In this document: positions 53,701-64,000 of the stretch, piece by piece
Layout of the letters: every line of letters begins with the position of its first letter
How positions within the stretch are numbered: position 1 is the first letter of the stretch
Origin: Metellina segmentata
Lineage: Eukaryota; Arthropoda; Arachnida; Araneae; Tetragnathidae
Reading direction: 5' to 3'
Length of the DNA stretch: 64,000 bases
NCBI GenBank assembly: GCA_947359465.1
Contig: OX375872.1
Location: 140,441,608 to 140,505,607 of the forward strand
Translations under genes and position numbers: made by a program
Notes under the pieces: model-generated
The model's input: only the letters and a program-made list of their open reading frames with translations
What the model was told of the DNA's origin: nothing
The model's database searches: none

Positions 53701-56234
53701 CTACCCAAGATTCAATTCAAATCAATACAGTATCATTGTACAACCACCGGTTGATAAGATCAAGCCCGCCGCAAATGAACAAAACAAAGTTTTTAATGAC
53801 GACTTCACCTGAATTAATCTTAACCTGGAGCTATTGGAGAAGCTAAAGCTGTCCGATGTTAAAATTGCAGAAAAATTAATTCTTTTCATTGCTTTGAGTT
53901 TTACTTATAGTAATCACTTGTTAATAAATTGAATTAACCAATGGATTCTTTACTTTGAATCATCGATAGTAAAATTAGCCTCCTAACTCATTCACACAGA
54001 CACATGAGGCGTCTAACACTCACCCTTCTTGAAATGATTAACGCGAGGTGTAAAAATATTCTAGTAAATAAGGCTTCTAAGGTATGTACATATTCTGAGA
54101 AATAAGGCTTCTAAGGTGTATAAATATTATTTTATATGATATTCTGAAGTCTAGAAGTTCTCTAGAAGGGTAGCGAGATATAGTCACACTACCCTTTAAA
54201 AACTAAACTGATTTTTTCTGCAAAATGCTTTATCTTCATGTGAAGATAATCACCGATAATTTTTCTTAAAAAAAACTAGGAATAAAAATATATTTTCAAA
54301 AAAATATTGAAAATGTTTTTTTTTTAAACTAAATTTTTTTTAATTATTTTAAGAATAAAAGCATAGTGCCTTTAAAGAATTGATAGAATCACATTTATGT
54401 TCAAACTAACATCCAAAAGTTTTCTTAAAAAATTACATACAAAAAATATAACTACTTTTTTTTTTTAATATTAAAAAAAATTGTTTCAGAAAGAAAAAAT
54501 TAGGCAGTGCCTTCAAAAATTTGATAAAGTCAAATTTATTTGAACACAAGCGATCGTATTAATGCTGCGGGTACTGTAATACCGCTCATCAAAAGTTTTA
54601 AAGTACATCGAGCAGTTCTTTGATAAAGAAACACATCTCCCGATAGAGGTATGAAATAAAATACCTCGTTGTCTTACGACTCACAACAACCGCATTTGCT
54701 TATTTATTTACTTATAAAGGCGGAGCTGTCTCTCCAAATTGTCTTCAACCGTTACTTAATAGTGTGAATAAAGAACAAGAAGGGAATAGCAAAAGAAGAA
54801 AGTCGGCTACGATTGGAGTATAACCTGTCCCATTGAATCTCCCAATGGCAATGTATACCACTAGTATTTTGTTACAGCATCGTTTGTTAATTCGTGTGTG
54901 GACGCAGTTAGCTTTGGGGATAGAGTCCATCACAAACGAGTCTTCGGTAAACATTCCAGTCGCTTGTGAAAGACAGTTGCTTTGGCGTAAGATTTATGGC
55001 GTCGTTTATACAATCTAATTGACTAGGGGAAAAGTACGGCTTCGCTGTCTTTGTTGCCCAGTTGGAAAGGAATACGGAAATGAAAAGAATCGCTAGTTAG
55101 CTTTCAGCGATTTGTTTCCGTTACGAGAGCGATTTACAGGGTGAGCCTGTTTCTATAAGTTCAGCTGCAAAATGTTTTTGTCGAAAATACGACGAGAACG
55201 CACCATGACTCACAAAGGGAAATGGGAACTCAAAAAGAATATGCATTAAAAAAATTAAATACGTGCAAAAATCAGTCATTATCAAGAAGATGGTATAACT
55301 TATAATAATTAGCTATCAATTTAAATCATTCATTTTTATCAATTTATGAAAATTGGATGAATAATTAAAGTAACAGAAATTAAAGAAATCATAAAAATTG
55401 TAAAAACTACATTTCTTTACATGTATTTCACAAAAAGTAAAAGTAATAAATAAAATATTATAAATCAATTTTTGGGCGAATGGTTCATAATTGCTAAAAT
55501 TAATTGTTAATGTTATTAGAAACTCTAATAGGTAATATTTAACAATTATATTATTAAATTTAGTTGAAAACTGTTAGAAAACAGATTGTAAAATTTAGTT
55601 GCTAACTGTTGATGAACAGCTGCTAGGTGTTGCTAGCAGACCACAAATATGGTAATATTAACAGTTAATAATAACTGTTATCGCGATCATTACTGTCATA
55701 ACATTTAACACTGTTGTCGTAAAATAACAGTTTTACCCATTTCTAGCAATATTGGCATGTTTGTTCCGCCATTACTAAACTTTCTGGTAGGTGTCCTACA
55801 CCTCGAAATTGTGTCGTTGGATCCTTTTACTGTTACGCCCTAATTACGAAACCTGTTTCGCAACAAGTTTAGTTTCAATTTCGCTTGATTTATTGCAATT
55901 TAAACCATTCTATTAGCATCTGTGTTCGCTTAGAAACCAACCCGCGGTGTCCTTTCCAATCGCCTTCCAGAACTCCGAGGAAATTCAAAACAAAGCGAAG
56001 GGACACGAGGCTTAATGAAGTATCTTCTGTTCAGATAGTGATGGGTTATTTAACCTTTCTAGAGGTGGTGGGATGCATCCCAACTCATTATAATGGTTAA
56101 CGTTAAGCATAGTAATAGATAAATCAAGGCTGTTGCGACACAAATGTTGCCTCGTTTGATATTCTGTTGTCTAGAAGTGCTGTATACGCGGTGATAATAT
56201 AAGAGGCCAACTACATTTCTATCCTCTGAACAGT
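53701..56234. other. long AT-rich stretch, no gene recognised
   Basis: AAATAAGGCTTCTAAGGT is duplicated at 54066-54110. 54240-54490 has long A and T runs. 54740-55020 has overlapping 61-69 codon frames on both strands. 55480-55740 is rich in AACAGTTAATAATAACTGTT-like palindromic words. 55885-56100 has an unrecognised 71-codon frame. Confidence 0.4.
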
Positions 56235-56445
56235 GCCGACCAACCGGTATGGTGGTTAAGGTGTTAGCCTCTGGATCGGAAGGTTCCTGGTTCGAATCCC
56301 GGTCAGGGCATGGATGTTTGTAAGCGCGTGGTGTAGCGGCGGCTGGTGCACCTTAAATCTGTCTTGACCGAAAGTCGTTGGGTTGTGGTGGAAGCTTGTA
56401 TGTTGCCTCGTCATCTGACCGTGGTTCAAAATTACGAGACGATAC
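56235..56445 (+). mobile_element. SINE1 with head, 3'-deleted
   Basis: Head GCCGACCAACCGGTATGGTG with box A TATGGTGGTTAAG (56248-56260) and box B GGTTCGAATCC (56289-56299). The body follows to AAAATTACGAGACGATACACC; the 3' third and tail are missing. Head type as at 16137. Confidence 0.85.
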
Positions 56446-56499
56446 ACCGAATGGCTTAGGCTGGGACGGTGGTAACTAGTTGAATTATCATCTGCGAGA

Positions 56500-56890
56500 T
56501 TTCAAAGTATTATAGAAGTATATACTCTTTCACACGAAAGAACGAATTCTTTCAACCTTAAAAAAGAGATTCTATTGGTATTTTTCTTCGGAAAGATTCG
56601 ATTGGTCTGCTTCTCATTGGAACTGAATACTTTGGAGATTTACCATTTAGATTATAATAATTTTGAAAGTTTCTATAGCTCATTTACTTAAAATAGAATA
56701 ATTTGGTCAGATTCTGTCCATCCGTTCTATAGATTATAGTTCCTTGGAAATATTCTATTGCTCCTTTCAATAGAATAGAATGCGTTAAAAAGATTAAGTT
56801 CTTCTTTTCCTTTAATTTAGAATCCTTTGGAAAGTTTGTTAAAATGTAATCCTCTGGAAATATTCTATTGGTCATTTTCTTCCCCAAACG
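56500..56890 (-). repeat. 40-bp GGAAAGG/TAGAATC family, locus 6, reversed
   Basis: Reads TAGAATCCTTTGGAAAG and TTCTATTGGTC on the + strand, the reverse complement of loci 1-5. About eight diverged units. Confidence 0.75.
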
Positions 56891-57304
56891 GCGTTAATTA
56901 CATTTTGGGATAACTCCGATGAGTATCATGCCAGAGCATTTGGGTAGCGTGAGTTAAATCCTCCAATATAAATATTTCGGAATGTTATTTTTTGAAAGTA
57001 TCATAAATAAATTGATTCAAAAAGATACTTTTAAAAAAGCCACTTCGGTGCAAAAATAGCATTAATTACTATTATAATTTAATTGTAAATCAATCAAAAT
57101 TATTCCATTTCTTTTCATCAAAATGGGGTGCTCCAGAATTTTAATTGGCTTATGTGTGCCACAAGATGAAACAAGTAGAAAATCTCTTGTCTTCACCAAA
57201 AGTCACCAAAACAGCGATAAATTACATTCTGAGGTATACTGATGAGTACCACGCGAAAGCATTTGAGTAGCGGAAGTAAAAACTTCCCGAGTAAATACTT
57301 CGGT
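56891..57304. repeat. weak duplication, ~295 bp apart
   Basis: TACATTTTGGGATAACTCCG, GATGAGTATCATGC, GCATTTGGGTAGCG recurs near 57222 as TACATTCTGAGGTATACTGA, GATGAGTACCACGC, GCATTTGAGTAGCG. A trace recurs near 57845. Confidence 0.6.
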
Positions 57305-57579
57305 TAAAGGTGAAAATTAAGAAATTTTGTAAGTGGCCAGTGGCTACTGAATTTGTTTCATTCAGTGACCAGTGGCTACTGAATTTGTATCATTCAGTAG
57401 CCACTTACAAGTGTCCAAACTTTTTTCTTTCTCAAAAAAAAATTTCTTTCACGGTCCTCAGAAGAAAAAAAACTGGAAAAACGGAGGTTCCGCCAAATAA
57501 ACTAAAGTTTTTAAGAAAGTGTGGTGATTGCAGCAAAATTTTTCAGTCGCCACGTGGCGACCATTAATTTTCACCTTTA
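57305..57579. mobile_element. 271-bp MITE flanked by TA
   Basis: TA at 57305-57306 and 57578-57579. The ends AAGGTGAAAATTAA (57307-57320 and inverted 57564-57577) match exactly. Inside are a hairpin built on AGTGGCTACTGAA with its complement (57362-57397) and a 16-bp palindrome GTCGCCACGTGGCGAC (57546-57561). The 85-codon frame across it is incidental. TA suits a Tc1/mariner-type MITE. Confidence 0.8.
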
Positions 57580-57859
57580 CTTTGGAATAATATTTTTTCA
57601 TAATATAAATAAATTGCTTCGCAACGGATACTTTCAAAAGCCCTTTTGGAGGAAAAAGCTAAATAATTATTATTTTTTGTAAAACAATCTGAATCACAAT
57701 TACATCTATTTTTTATCAGATAGGCAAAAGTATAATGTAATATAACATATTTTTTGTGTGGCAGAATTTTAATAAGTTTATGTGTGCCATGAGATGAAAA
57801 AAATAAAAAGTCTCTGATCTACGTCAAAAGTCACCAAACGGTGATTATTACATTCTACG

Positions 57860-57975
57860 GTACCCTTCCGAAAGATTTTATTGGTCTTCGCCTTAGAATA
57901 TAATCTTTCTTTGGAACTACTCGTTTGGTCTGTTCCTAGGAACAGAATCCTTTGAAATCCTTTAGACAATGACAG
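57860..57975 (-). repeat. 40-bp GGAAAGG/TAGAATC family, locus 7, reversed
   Basis: AGATTTTATTGGTCTTCGCC, TTAGAATATAATCTTTCTTTG and AACAGAATCCTTTGAAATCC. Confidence 0.7.
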
Positions 57976-59224
57976 AATCCTTTAGATTTCCATCGTTATC
58001 TTTGTTGGGCGACCGTCCACCTTTTTGTCATGCATGTTCATCAGACTTCACTGTCAAACAGACTTTAATCCACTGTACTATTTTTAATCATCATCGTTTG
58101 AATTTGTTTAAAAGGTCAATTTTAACTTTGCAATCTCACTGGCGAAAACCCTCATCCAAATCTTTTCTATTTTTTAAGTATCATTGGATTTTTAAATCTC
58201 ATATAGAGCTATGATCCTTCATGTTTATCATCCATTATTTCAATACTATTTTTATATTGTACGTCATGTTGTTGATCAGCATTTTTTTAATCATAGAATT
58301 CCACTGTTTAATTCCATAATTTCCATTTAATTTCTTTCCGCGAATATTTTTTTTTTAAATTATAATAACCTGATTTCAAAAGATCATGAAATAAATTTTG
58401 TGATTTGTAAATTTCTTGCGCAAGACTTGGTCTATCTTTTATTAAGAGTATTTTTATATTCACATTGATTTTATTTATTTTCATATTGCGTTTGGCGCAG
58501 CTTTTTCACTTTTGAGCTTTGTGCCATGAACGCCAATAACCAATCCAAACCTTACTTAGATTAGAATTTTCTCGAACGAGAGAAATTATCTCCTTTCCTC
58601 AGATTAGAATTCAATAGAAAGATCGTATTGCTCCTTTCCATACATTAAAATCCTTTGCTAATCACGATATGTATCATACGAGTATTTGGAGAAGTAAAAT
58701 CTTTACATTAAACCTGGTTTATTTGCTTGCAATGAAAATACATCCCGTGAGAATCAACCGCTTAATGAAACCAAACTTATTAGAATATAATGGAATTTAT
58801 TAAGCAGCGGGAACTATATTTCCAGCGGAAAATAAACGCAATACAAAGGCTTAATCAGTAATACCACCAGCAGGATGAAACGATTCTTAATCTCGAGACT
58901 GACGATATACATTACCCAAAAACGACATTTGGAGAGAAAAAATACGAAGAGCTTCCTGTTTTTTTCCGCCTGGTTTGATAATAATTACGTGATTAGCATA
59001 TTAAAGAGGCATTAAGGACTGTAGGTCAAGTCGATTAATTTCATATTGCTGTGTTTGTTTAGATAAAATAAAATTGAAAAATTCCCATCTGGTATACAAA
59101 CGGTTAGGACTAACAAAAAGACAACGCTTTATACGCTTCGTTTGTTTTACCCTTTGAGCGCTGTGAAATTTGCGAGTAGTACTTTTATCACACAACACAC
59201 TTGATTAAATAAACACATCTTTCT
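57976..59224. other. no gene; one SINE2 fragment
   Basis: 58495-58552 has TTTGGCGCAGCTTTTTCACT and TTGTGCCATGAACGCCAAT, a + SINE2 3' fragment. A diverged 40-bp unit lies near 58610-58660. The 81-codon frame at 57969-58214 is unrecognised. Confidence 0.45.
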
Positions 59225-59850
59225 AAGGAATCCATGGATTCTTAAAATTTAGAACGATGCTTTTGGTTCTTTCCTTAGAATATAATATTTTTATGGGACG
59301 ACTCTATTGGCCCTTTCTTTAGAATATAATTATTCTTTAGAACGATTTTATCGGTCCTTTCCTTAGAATTGAATCCTTTGGAAGGCGAAGCTATCGGTCC
59401 TTTCCTTAGAATTGAATCCTTTGGAACGATTCGATTAGTCCTTTCCGTGGAATAGAATTTCTTTTAAACGATTGTATTGGCCCCATTTTGTAAAATAGAA
59501 TACTTTGTAAAGATTCAGTTGGGGCTGTTCAACGATGGTAATATTTTGGAAAGATTCAGTTGGGGCTGTTCAACGATGGTAATCTTTTGGAAAGATTCTA
59601 TTGGCCCAATTTGTAAAATAGAATACTTTGTAAAGATTCAGTTGGGGCTCTTCAACGATGATAATCCTCTGGAAAGATTCTATTGCTCCATTTAGTAGGA
59701 TATAATCCTTTGGAATTATTCTAATGCTCTTTTCCGTGGGAGTAAGTTCTCTTGTAATATTATGTTGGCCACATTTCCTTGGAATGTAATCCTTTGGAAA
59801 AATTCCATTGCTCATTTCCTTAGAATAGAATCCTTTGGAAAACGCTATTA
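59225..59850 (-). repeat. 40-bp GGAAAGG/TAGAATC family, locus 8, reversed
   Basis: About 14 units of roughly 43 bp (GGTCCTTTCCTTAGAATTGA, ATCCTTTGGAA). A sub-block AGATTCAGTTGGGGCT plus TTCAACGATGGTAAT is amplified three times at 59510-59670. Confidence 0.85.
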
Positions 59851-60359
59851 TTTGAATCTCTTATTAGTTTTCGTAAATAATTATCTTTATGTTTTTATGC
59901 AATGTTGTAGATAAGTTTCAGGGTGATTTTTTACGAAAGTTAAGGTATAATTTTTATGGTGGTAGGGTAACTTTAGAAAAGCTCATCCCCGTCTCTCACA
60001 TCGGGCAAACTTAATTTCCTTTTTATTTAGCTGTGTATTTGTTAATTTGTGTGAGGAAAAAAGTACATTATTTCAATACATTTTTAGAAATTGTTGGAAA
60101 TTTAGATTTGGAGGAGTTTAAAATAGTCATAATAAAGCTTTAAAAGTGGTGTGGATTGGATAATTTGTGTGGATTGGATTTTGGGATTTTATGTCGCAAG
60201 GAATCATTTGTGTGGATTCTTTCTATTTTTAAAATTATTTTCGTTAATTTTTTTTGTTATTTCCCGCAAAGCCTAGAACGGTGTTTTTTTTTCGAAGAAG
60301 TTTTTCCTTGGAATATTACCCTCCAATTGGTTTCGATTAGCTTCTCGTATATCAATACC
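59851..60359. other. no recognisable feature
   Basis: Very AT-rich. GGATTTTGGGATTTTATGTC near 60176 is a weak SINE2 3' match. Confidence 0.35.
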
Positions 60360-60500
60360 TGACCAGTGACGAGATATTTGGTCTTCAAGATGTAACTGAT
60401 ATTTTTTATGATGGCGACATCATAATCGGGCCAGTTTACTTCTAATGACGAGACATCTCGTTCATCCAAGATTTTGTCAGCTTTCCTAATGACAAGATCC
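60360..60500 (+). repeat. ~45-bp ATATCTCGTC repeat, locus 3
   Basis: GACGAGATATTTGGTCTTCA, GACGAGACATCTCGTTCATC and TTGTCAGCTTTCCTAATGACA. Same family as 36640 and 37565. Confidence 0.7.
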
Positions 60501-60862
60501 CGGGAGCAGAAAGTGCTTAAAACTGCAACATACGTCAAAAAAAACAAATTTTCCTTAATTTTATCAAAATTCTGGCCGATTGTTTCTTTTAATCATAAGT
60601 TACGATGTTATGCAGTGCAGTTCTATGGAACAACTTCCCTATACCGCCGAAATTAACACAAACGCTTTATAAATAACACATCTACTACGTCAATGACAAA
60701 ATATTTAACCACAAAAGTTATCGACAGAATTGCAAATTCTGAAAGAATGCCTTGGTTTTAAGTAAATAATGTAAGTTAACTAATTTTGATGTTTTATTAT
60801 AAATATGTAATACATATTTAGCCGATAATTGTGTTTTACCTCTGTTTTTGATTTTACTGCAG

Positions 60863-60990
60863 TTTTCAAAATGCCTGCAGAACAATTGCAATTGCTTGGA
60901 GTTGTGTTACAGAACACAGAACATAATTCTGCACCCTGCACAAGATACTTGCCCGAGGCAACCATCAGGAGAGTTAAAAAACATGCATAA
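60863..60990 (+). other. possible short exon or chance frame (39 codons)
   Basis: A T-rich tract ending ACTGCAG (60856-60862) looks like a splice acceptor. ATG at 60871 opens 39 codons to TAA 60988-60990, including RYLPEATIRRVKKHA. Its composition is less AT-biased than the surroundings. The reverse strand is open too (to 61013, but opening with GTG) and there has a hydrophobic stretch followed by cysteines. I recognise neither product. Confidence 0.2.
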
Positions 60991-61639
60991 AAACGCGCCA
61001 AAAGTGTTGCCACACTAAAGTCTTTATATCAAAGCTATATCGGCAAATGTACTTTCAACCTAAAAAATTGCTTTATTGCATTTAAATACGGACATAAAAT
61101 CGGAACAGTCTCATAAAAATCTCTCAATACAGTACGTGTTTCATTGTATGGTTTGTCGCATGAAGTTCCCTAACGGGAAAACAAACGCAAGAATGTATTT
61201 CTTCTTGAAAGCAATCCCATTAGTTCTGGAATCGATACAACTCGAACGTTCTCAATCAAAACAGAACCTCGCCCCAATCTCCACATAACATCTTCAACCT
61301 TCAAACGAAGAAATATGGATATGAACTCCTGTTTACGTTCAATCAAAGCAGAAAAAAAATGAAACAGACGAGTTACAATCCGAAAGTGTTTGTAAAGAGA
61401 AAACCTATCAAGGCGATAAATCTGAAGAAAAATAATAGAGAAGAGAAGAAAGAAAAATCTACTGTCATGTTTTCCCAGCCTTGACCGAGGGATTATCGAA
61501 GGTTACAATGTACCTACTGTAAAAAATATATAAGGTATTTCACTCACGAGAAACTGCCATTTAATTATCTTCTTTTCTTACAACCCACAATATTTTTCAT
61601 TACCACACTCTATCCGGTTCGTCGGATCAATAACCTCCA
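60991..61639. other. no recognisable feature
   Basis: Unassigned. TCAATCAAAACAGAA and TCAATCAAAGCAGAA occur near 61253 and 61338. Confidence 0.35.
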
Positions 61640-62080
61640 ATTCTGAAAACAGTTAATCGTGCCGTTAGACTCCTATAGAAAGAATTCGGAATCCAAAACC
61701 GATGAGAACTGTACATGTAGCTTAGTTCTGCCATCGCTATGTGATTCCACAGTGAGTTATTTGTTTTTTATTCACACTGGTCAAACAGATAGATCCATTT
61801 ACTTAACAGTGAAATGAACAATGTGCTATTCGTTATTCAAAAACGACGAAGACCGCGCAACATTTGCATAACAGTGAAAATAACTACAATGCGTAATTTA
61901 GAATCCGAAAACGATTACGACTGTGCATTTAGGTCTGTTCTCTTATCACTATGATTCGACATTGAGTCATTTATTTATTTAGACAGTCATACATATAAAT
62001 CCATTTGCATAACAGAGAAAACAGCAAGTATGTGCTATTCGGAATCCAAAAACGATGAGGATCGAGCACATATCTTTGAT

Positions 62081-62842
62081 CTCACAACCAGTGCCGTAAC
62101 TAGGCAGGTGCAACAGGTGCACCCGCACAGGGTCCATTTGGAAGGGGGCCCAAAAAGAGAGAGAGAGATAACTTAAAGAGAAGAGTTAAGATAATGGGAA
62201 AAGATGAAACACCAGATGATGGAAGTAACTTGCCACCCGAAGAATTATTTAAAATACAAATTTACAGTGTTGTCTCAAATAGATTGGCGTAATCAAAAAA
62301 CGAAAACTATCTGCGATGATTTTTGCTTTCTCTGTGGCTTGTCTTACAATACATGAGGGTTGCCGAATAAAAAAAAATTGGCTGCAGATCACGCTTTTAA
62401 ATGTAGCAAAGATTTAAAAAGTACGAATTCAAATGCGAAATGGAAAGTTTTACGTTTCAAGCAACGACTCTTATACACACACAAAATATAGAAACTGCTT
62501 CTCCGCTTAATATTCTACAGATTCTTCATGACTTTGGTTTAATTGAGTCTTACCCAAATATCAATGTCACTCTTCGAATATTTCTAACTCTTCTTGTTTC
62601 TATTGCTTCGTGCGAGAGAAGTTTTAGCAAGTTGAAAATAATAAAAATTATTTAAGATCAACTATCCGACAAGAACGAGTATCCAATCGTTATTATTTCA
62701 ATAGCATACAATATCATTCAAAATATTAATTACGATGATGCAATTAATGAATTTGCTGAAATAATACCTAATTAATTAAGGGGCCTAAATACAAATTCTT
62801 GCACAGGGCACAGGAATGGCTAGTTACGGCACTGCTCACAGC
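62081..62842. mobile_element. 746-bp hAT derivative
   Basis: Perfect 15-bp ends CAGTGCCGTAACTAG (62089-62103, inverted 62820-62834). Flanks CTCACAAC (62081-62088) and CTCACAGC (62835-62842) are an 8-bp duplication with one change. The element is internally deleted and keeps part of a transposase C-terminus. Confidence 0.92.
62440..62775 (+). pseudogene. hAT transposase C-terminal (dimerisation) region, frameshifted
   Basis: The frame from 62440 gives LLVSIASCERSFSKLKIIK, the hAT C-terminal signature seen in ZMYM1-like transposases, then stops at 62655. The continuation YLRSTIRQERVS is in a neighbouring frame. The frame then shifts again, and DDAINEFAEI is back in the first frame. Two frameshifts make it inactive. 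Confidence 0.85.
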
Positions 62843-62945
62843 CATTATGATTCGACAATGAGTCATTTATTTATTTGCTCACACTGCAACTAAATGCATT
62901 TCTGAGTCTGAAAACGATAAGAACTACGTGTATGTAGACCATTTG

Positions 62946-63773
62946 TACGATATATGTTTACCATTTGCATCATATATGTAAACCTAAGCGATGGGTTTTT
63001 TTGAAGCTTCTGAATTTTTCGGAGTTTTTTTTAAAGGATTCAAGTTTTTTCTCCTCCTTTTCTCAAAAAGACTCTTTCTCGCCAAAATGCCCACAAAAGT
63101 GCCAAAAGTACTAGGTCATAGCTGAGTCAAAATTCGTCCTAGGCCGCAGCCTATACAGAAATACGGCACTACCAGCTCTGCGGAGAATGCGTCCCCACAT
63201 TCTACCAATGCCACGCCCCAATCTGCTTCCCACCTCACAGAGAGAAAATATCTCACGGCCAAAACTGCCTAAAGCTTTTTGTATAATTAACCTCCCGAAC
63301 ACACTTCCAGCGGTATAATTGCTGCAAGGAGCAGTTCGCATTTCCGGTGATTCGCAACAAATAAACATCAAATGAGAACACAAACAAAAGTGCAGGTTGC
63401 GCCATTTTCTTTTTTACTTTCCGGGCCGGATCTGGTGATTTCCCCTCCATTTAAAAACGCGTAATACGGAACTTACCAATAGATAACATCTGCGAGATTT
63501 GTACTTCGATTGCACAGCTCAGTACATTGCCCTATCATGCGGGCACCCGTACTAGGTCTCATTAAATGCGGAGTCCTAGGCATTTACTTCATTGTCTGTA
63601 ATCTATCACTACCGCTTAGACAATGCTGCCATCGAAATAGGTGTGGTGTGGTATTACGTAACGCGGTGTTGTCTGAAAACTGGATTTTTATATTGCATTG
63701 TAGAACTTACAAAGTCTTAATGTTTGAAGTCTAAATTTGTTTTCTTTCATTAGCTAGCAGATAGCTTAAGCAG
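62946..63773. other. unassigned; higher-GC patch at 63110-63470
   Basis: Overlapping 65-90 codon reverse frames without a recognisable product. May be unique DNA. Confidence 0.3.
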
Positions 63774-64000
63774 GGCTCCCACTCTTCAAGCAAAGAAATT
63801 AGGATCTTGTAACCCTTTGAGGGATTCAAACTTTACTAGCAAAAAAAGTAGGGAATTTTAACCAGAGGGGTTTACACTCTAAAGCAAGCAAACAAATTTG
63901 GGTCTTTTAACATCTTCACACTCTGAAAGCAAAATAATTAGGATCTTTTAACATCTGAGAGGTTCACACTCTTAGCAAAAATCATAAGGGTATTTTAACC
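63774..64000 (+). repeat. ~58-bp tandem array running off the window
   Basis: TTCACACTCTNAAAGCAAA, ATTAGGATCTTTTAACATCT and GAGAGG recur four times to the last base. Confidence 0.85.

Larger units (their letters stand above)
61640..62945 (+). repeat. ~185-bp tandem array interrupted by a hAT derivative
   Basis: GAATCCAAAAACGATGAG or similar, TATGATTCGACA-TGAGTCATTTATT and CCATTTGCATAACAG recur at about 61690, 61915, 62045 and 62850. The 62089-62834 element splits one unit. Confidence 0.8.

Noticed and set aside
57310..57567. 85-codon frame
   Set aside because: Lies wholly within a MITE and crosses its hairpins.
60780..61013. secreted cysteine-rich peptide on the reverse strand
   Set aside because: The hydrophobic start opens with GTG, an in-frame stop lies just upstream, and no ATG precedes the hydrophobic stretch; kept only as a remark at 60863.

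Overview
This window looks like repeat-dominated intergenic DNA from an invertebrate animal genome. It is AT-rich. It has no bacterial-style gene packing and no recognisable host gene with exons. It holds tRNA-derived SINEs with target-site duplications, hAT elements, Helitron ends, MITEs, a homogenised satellite and many short tandem arrays. The transposase family seen here is, from memory, common in arachnids, other arthropods and cnidarians. I cannot name the species; an arthropod, perhaps a chelicerate, is a guess.

The one convincing intact coding gene is a 584-codon transposase (18900-20654, +). It sits in a complete 3.75-kb DNA transposon (18404-22149) with 16-bp terminal inverted repeats. 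The transposon split a SINE at a palindromic CCTTAAGG site. The duplicated target can be read as TTAA (Kolobok-like) or as an 8-mer (Mutator- or hAT-like).

Layout. 1-9.1 kb: degenerate tandem arrays, a Helitron 3' end, a 1.04-kb hAT element containing a Helitron that itself contains a solo-LTR-like insert, and a long-armed MITE. 10.0-14.75 kb: a 183-bp satellite of about 25 copies. 14.7-17.5 kb: SINEs inserted into decayed satellite and into each other. 17.5-22.6 kb: the autonomous transposon and its flanks. 22.9-23.7 kb: a dead hAT with a transposase remnant. 24-34 kb: old tandem arrays and a Harbinger-like MITE. 34.7-45 kb: more SINEs, nested SINEs, dispersed modules and short arrays. 46.1-46.7 kb: a MITE with a 30-bp TIR and a CpG-containing promoter-like motif pair. 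47.7-51.9 kb: three tandem arrays. 52.7-56.4 kb: SINEs and AT-rich DNA. 57.3-64 kb: a TA-flanked MITE, a 40-bp repeat family in reversed orientation, and a hAT derivative with a frameshifted C-terminal domain.

Three SINE families are described. SINE1 has a body of about 250 bp joined to different tRNA-like heads, or to none. SINE2 has a conserved 3' domain that can form two hairpins. SINE3 is one tentative copy. The intact elements give the order of events: old satellites and arrays, then SINEs, then SINEs in SINEs and the autonomous transposon in a SINE.
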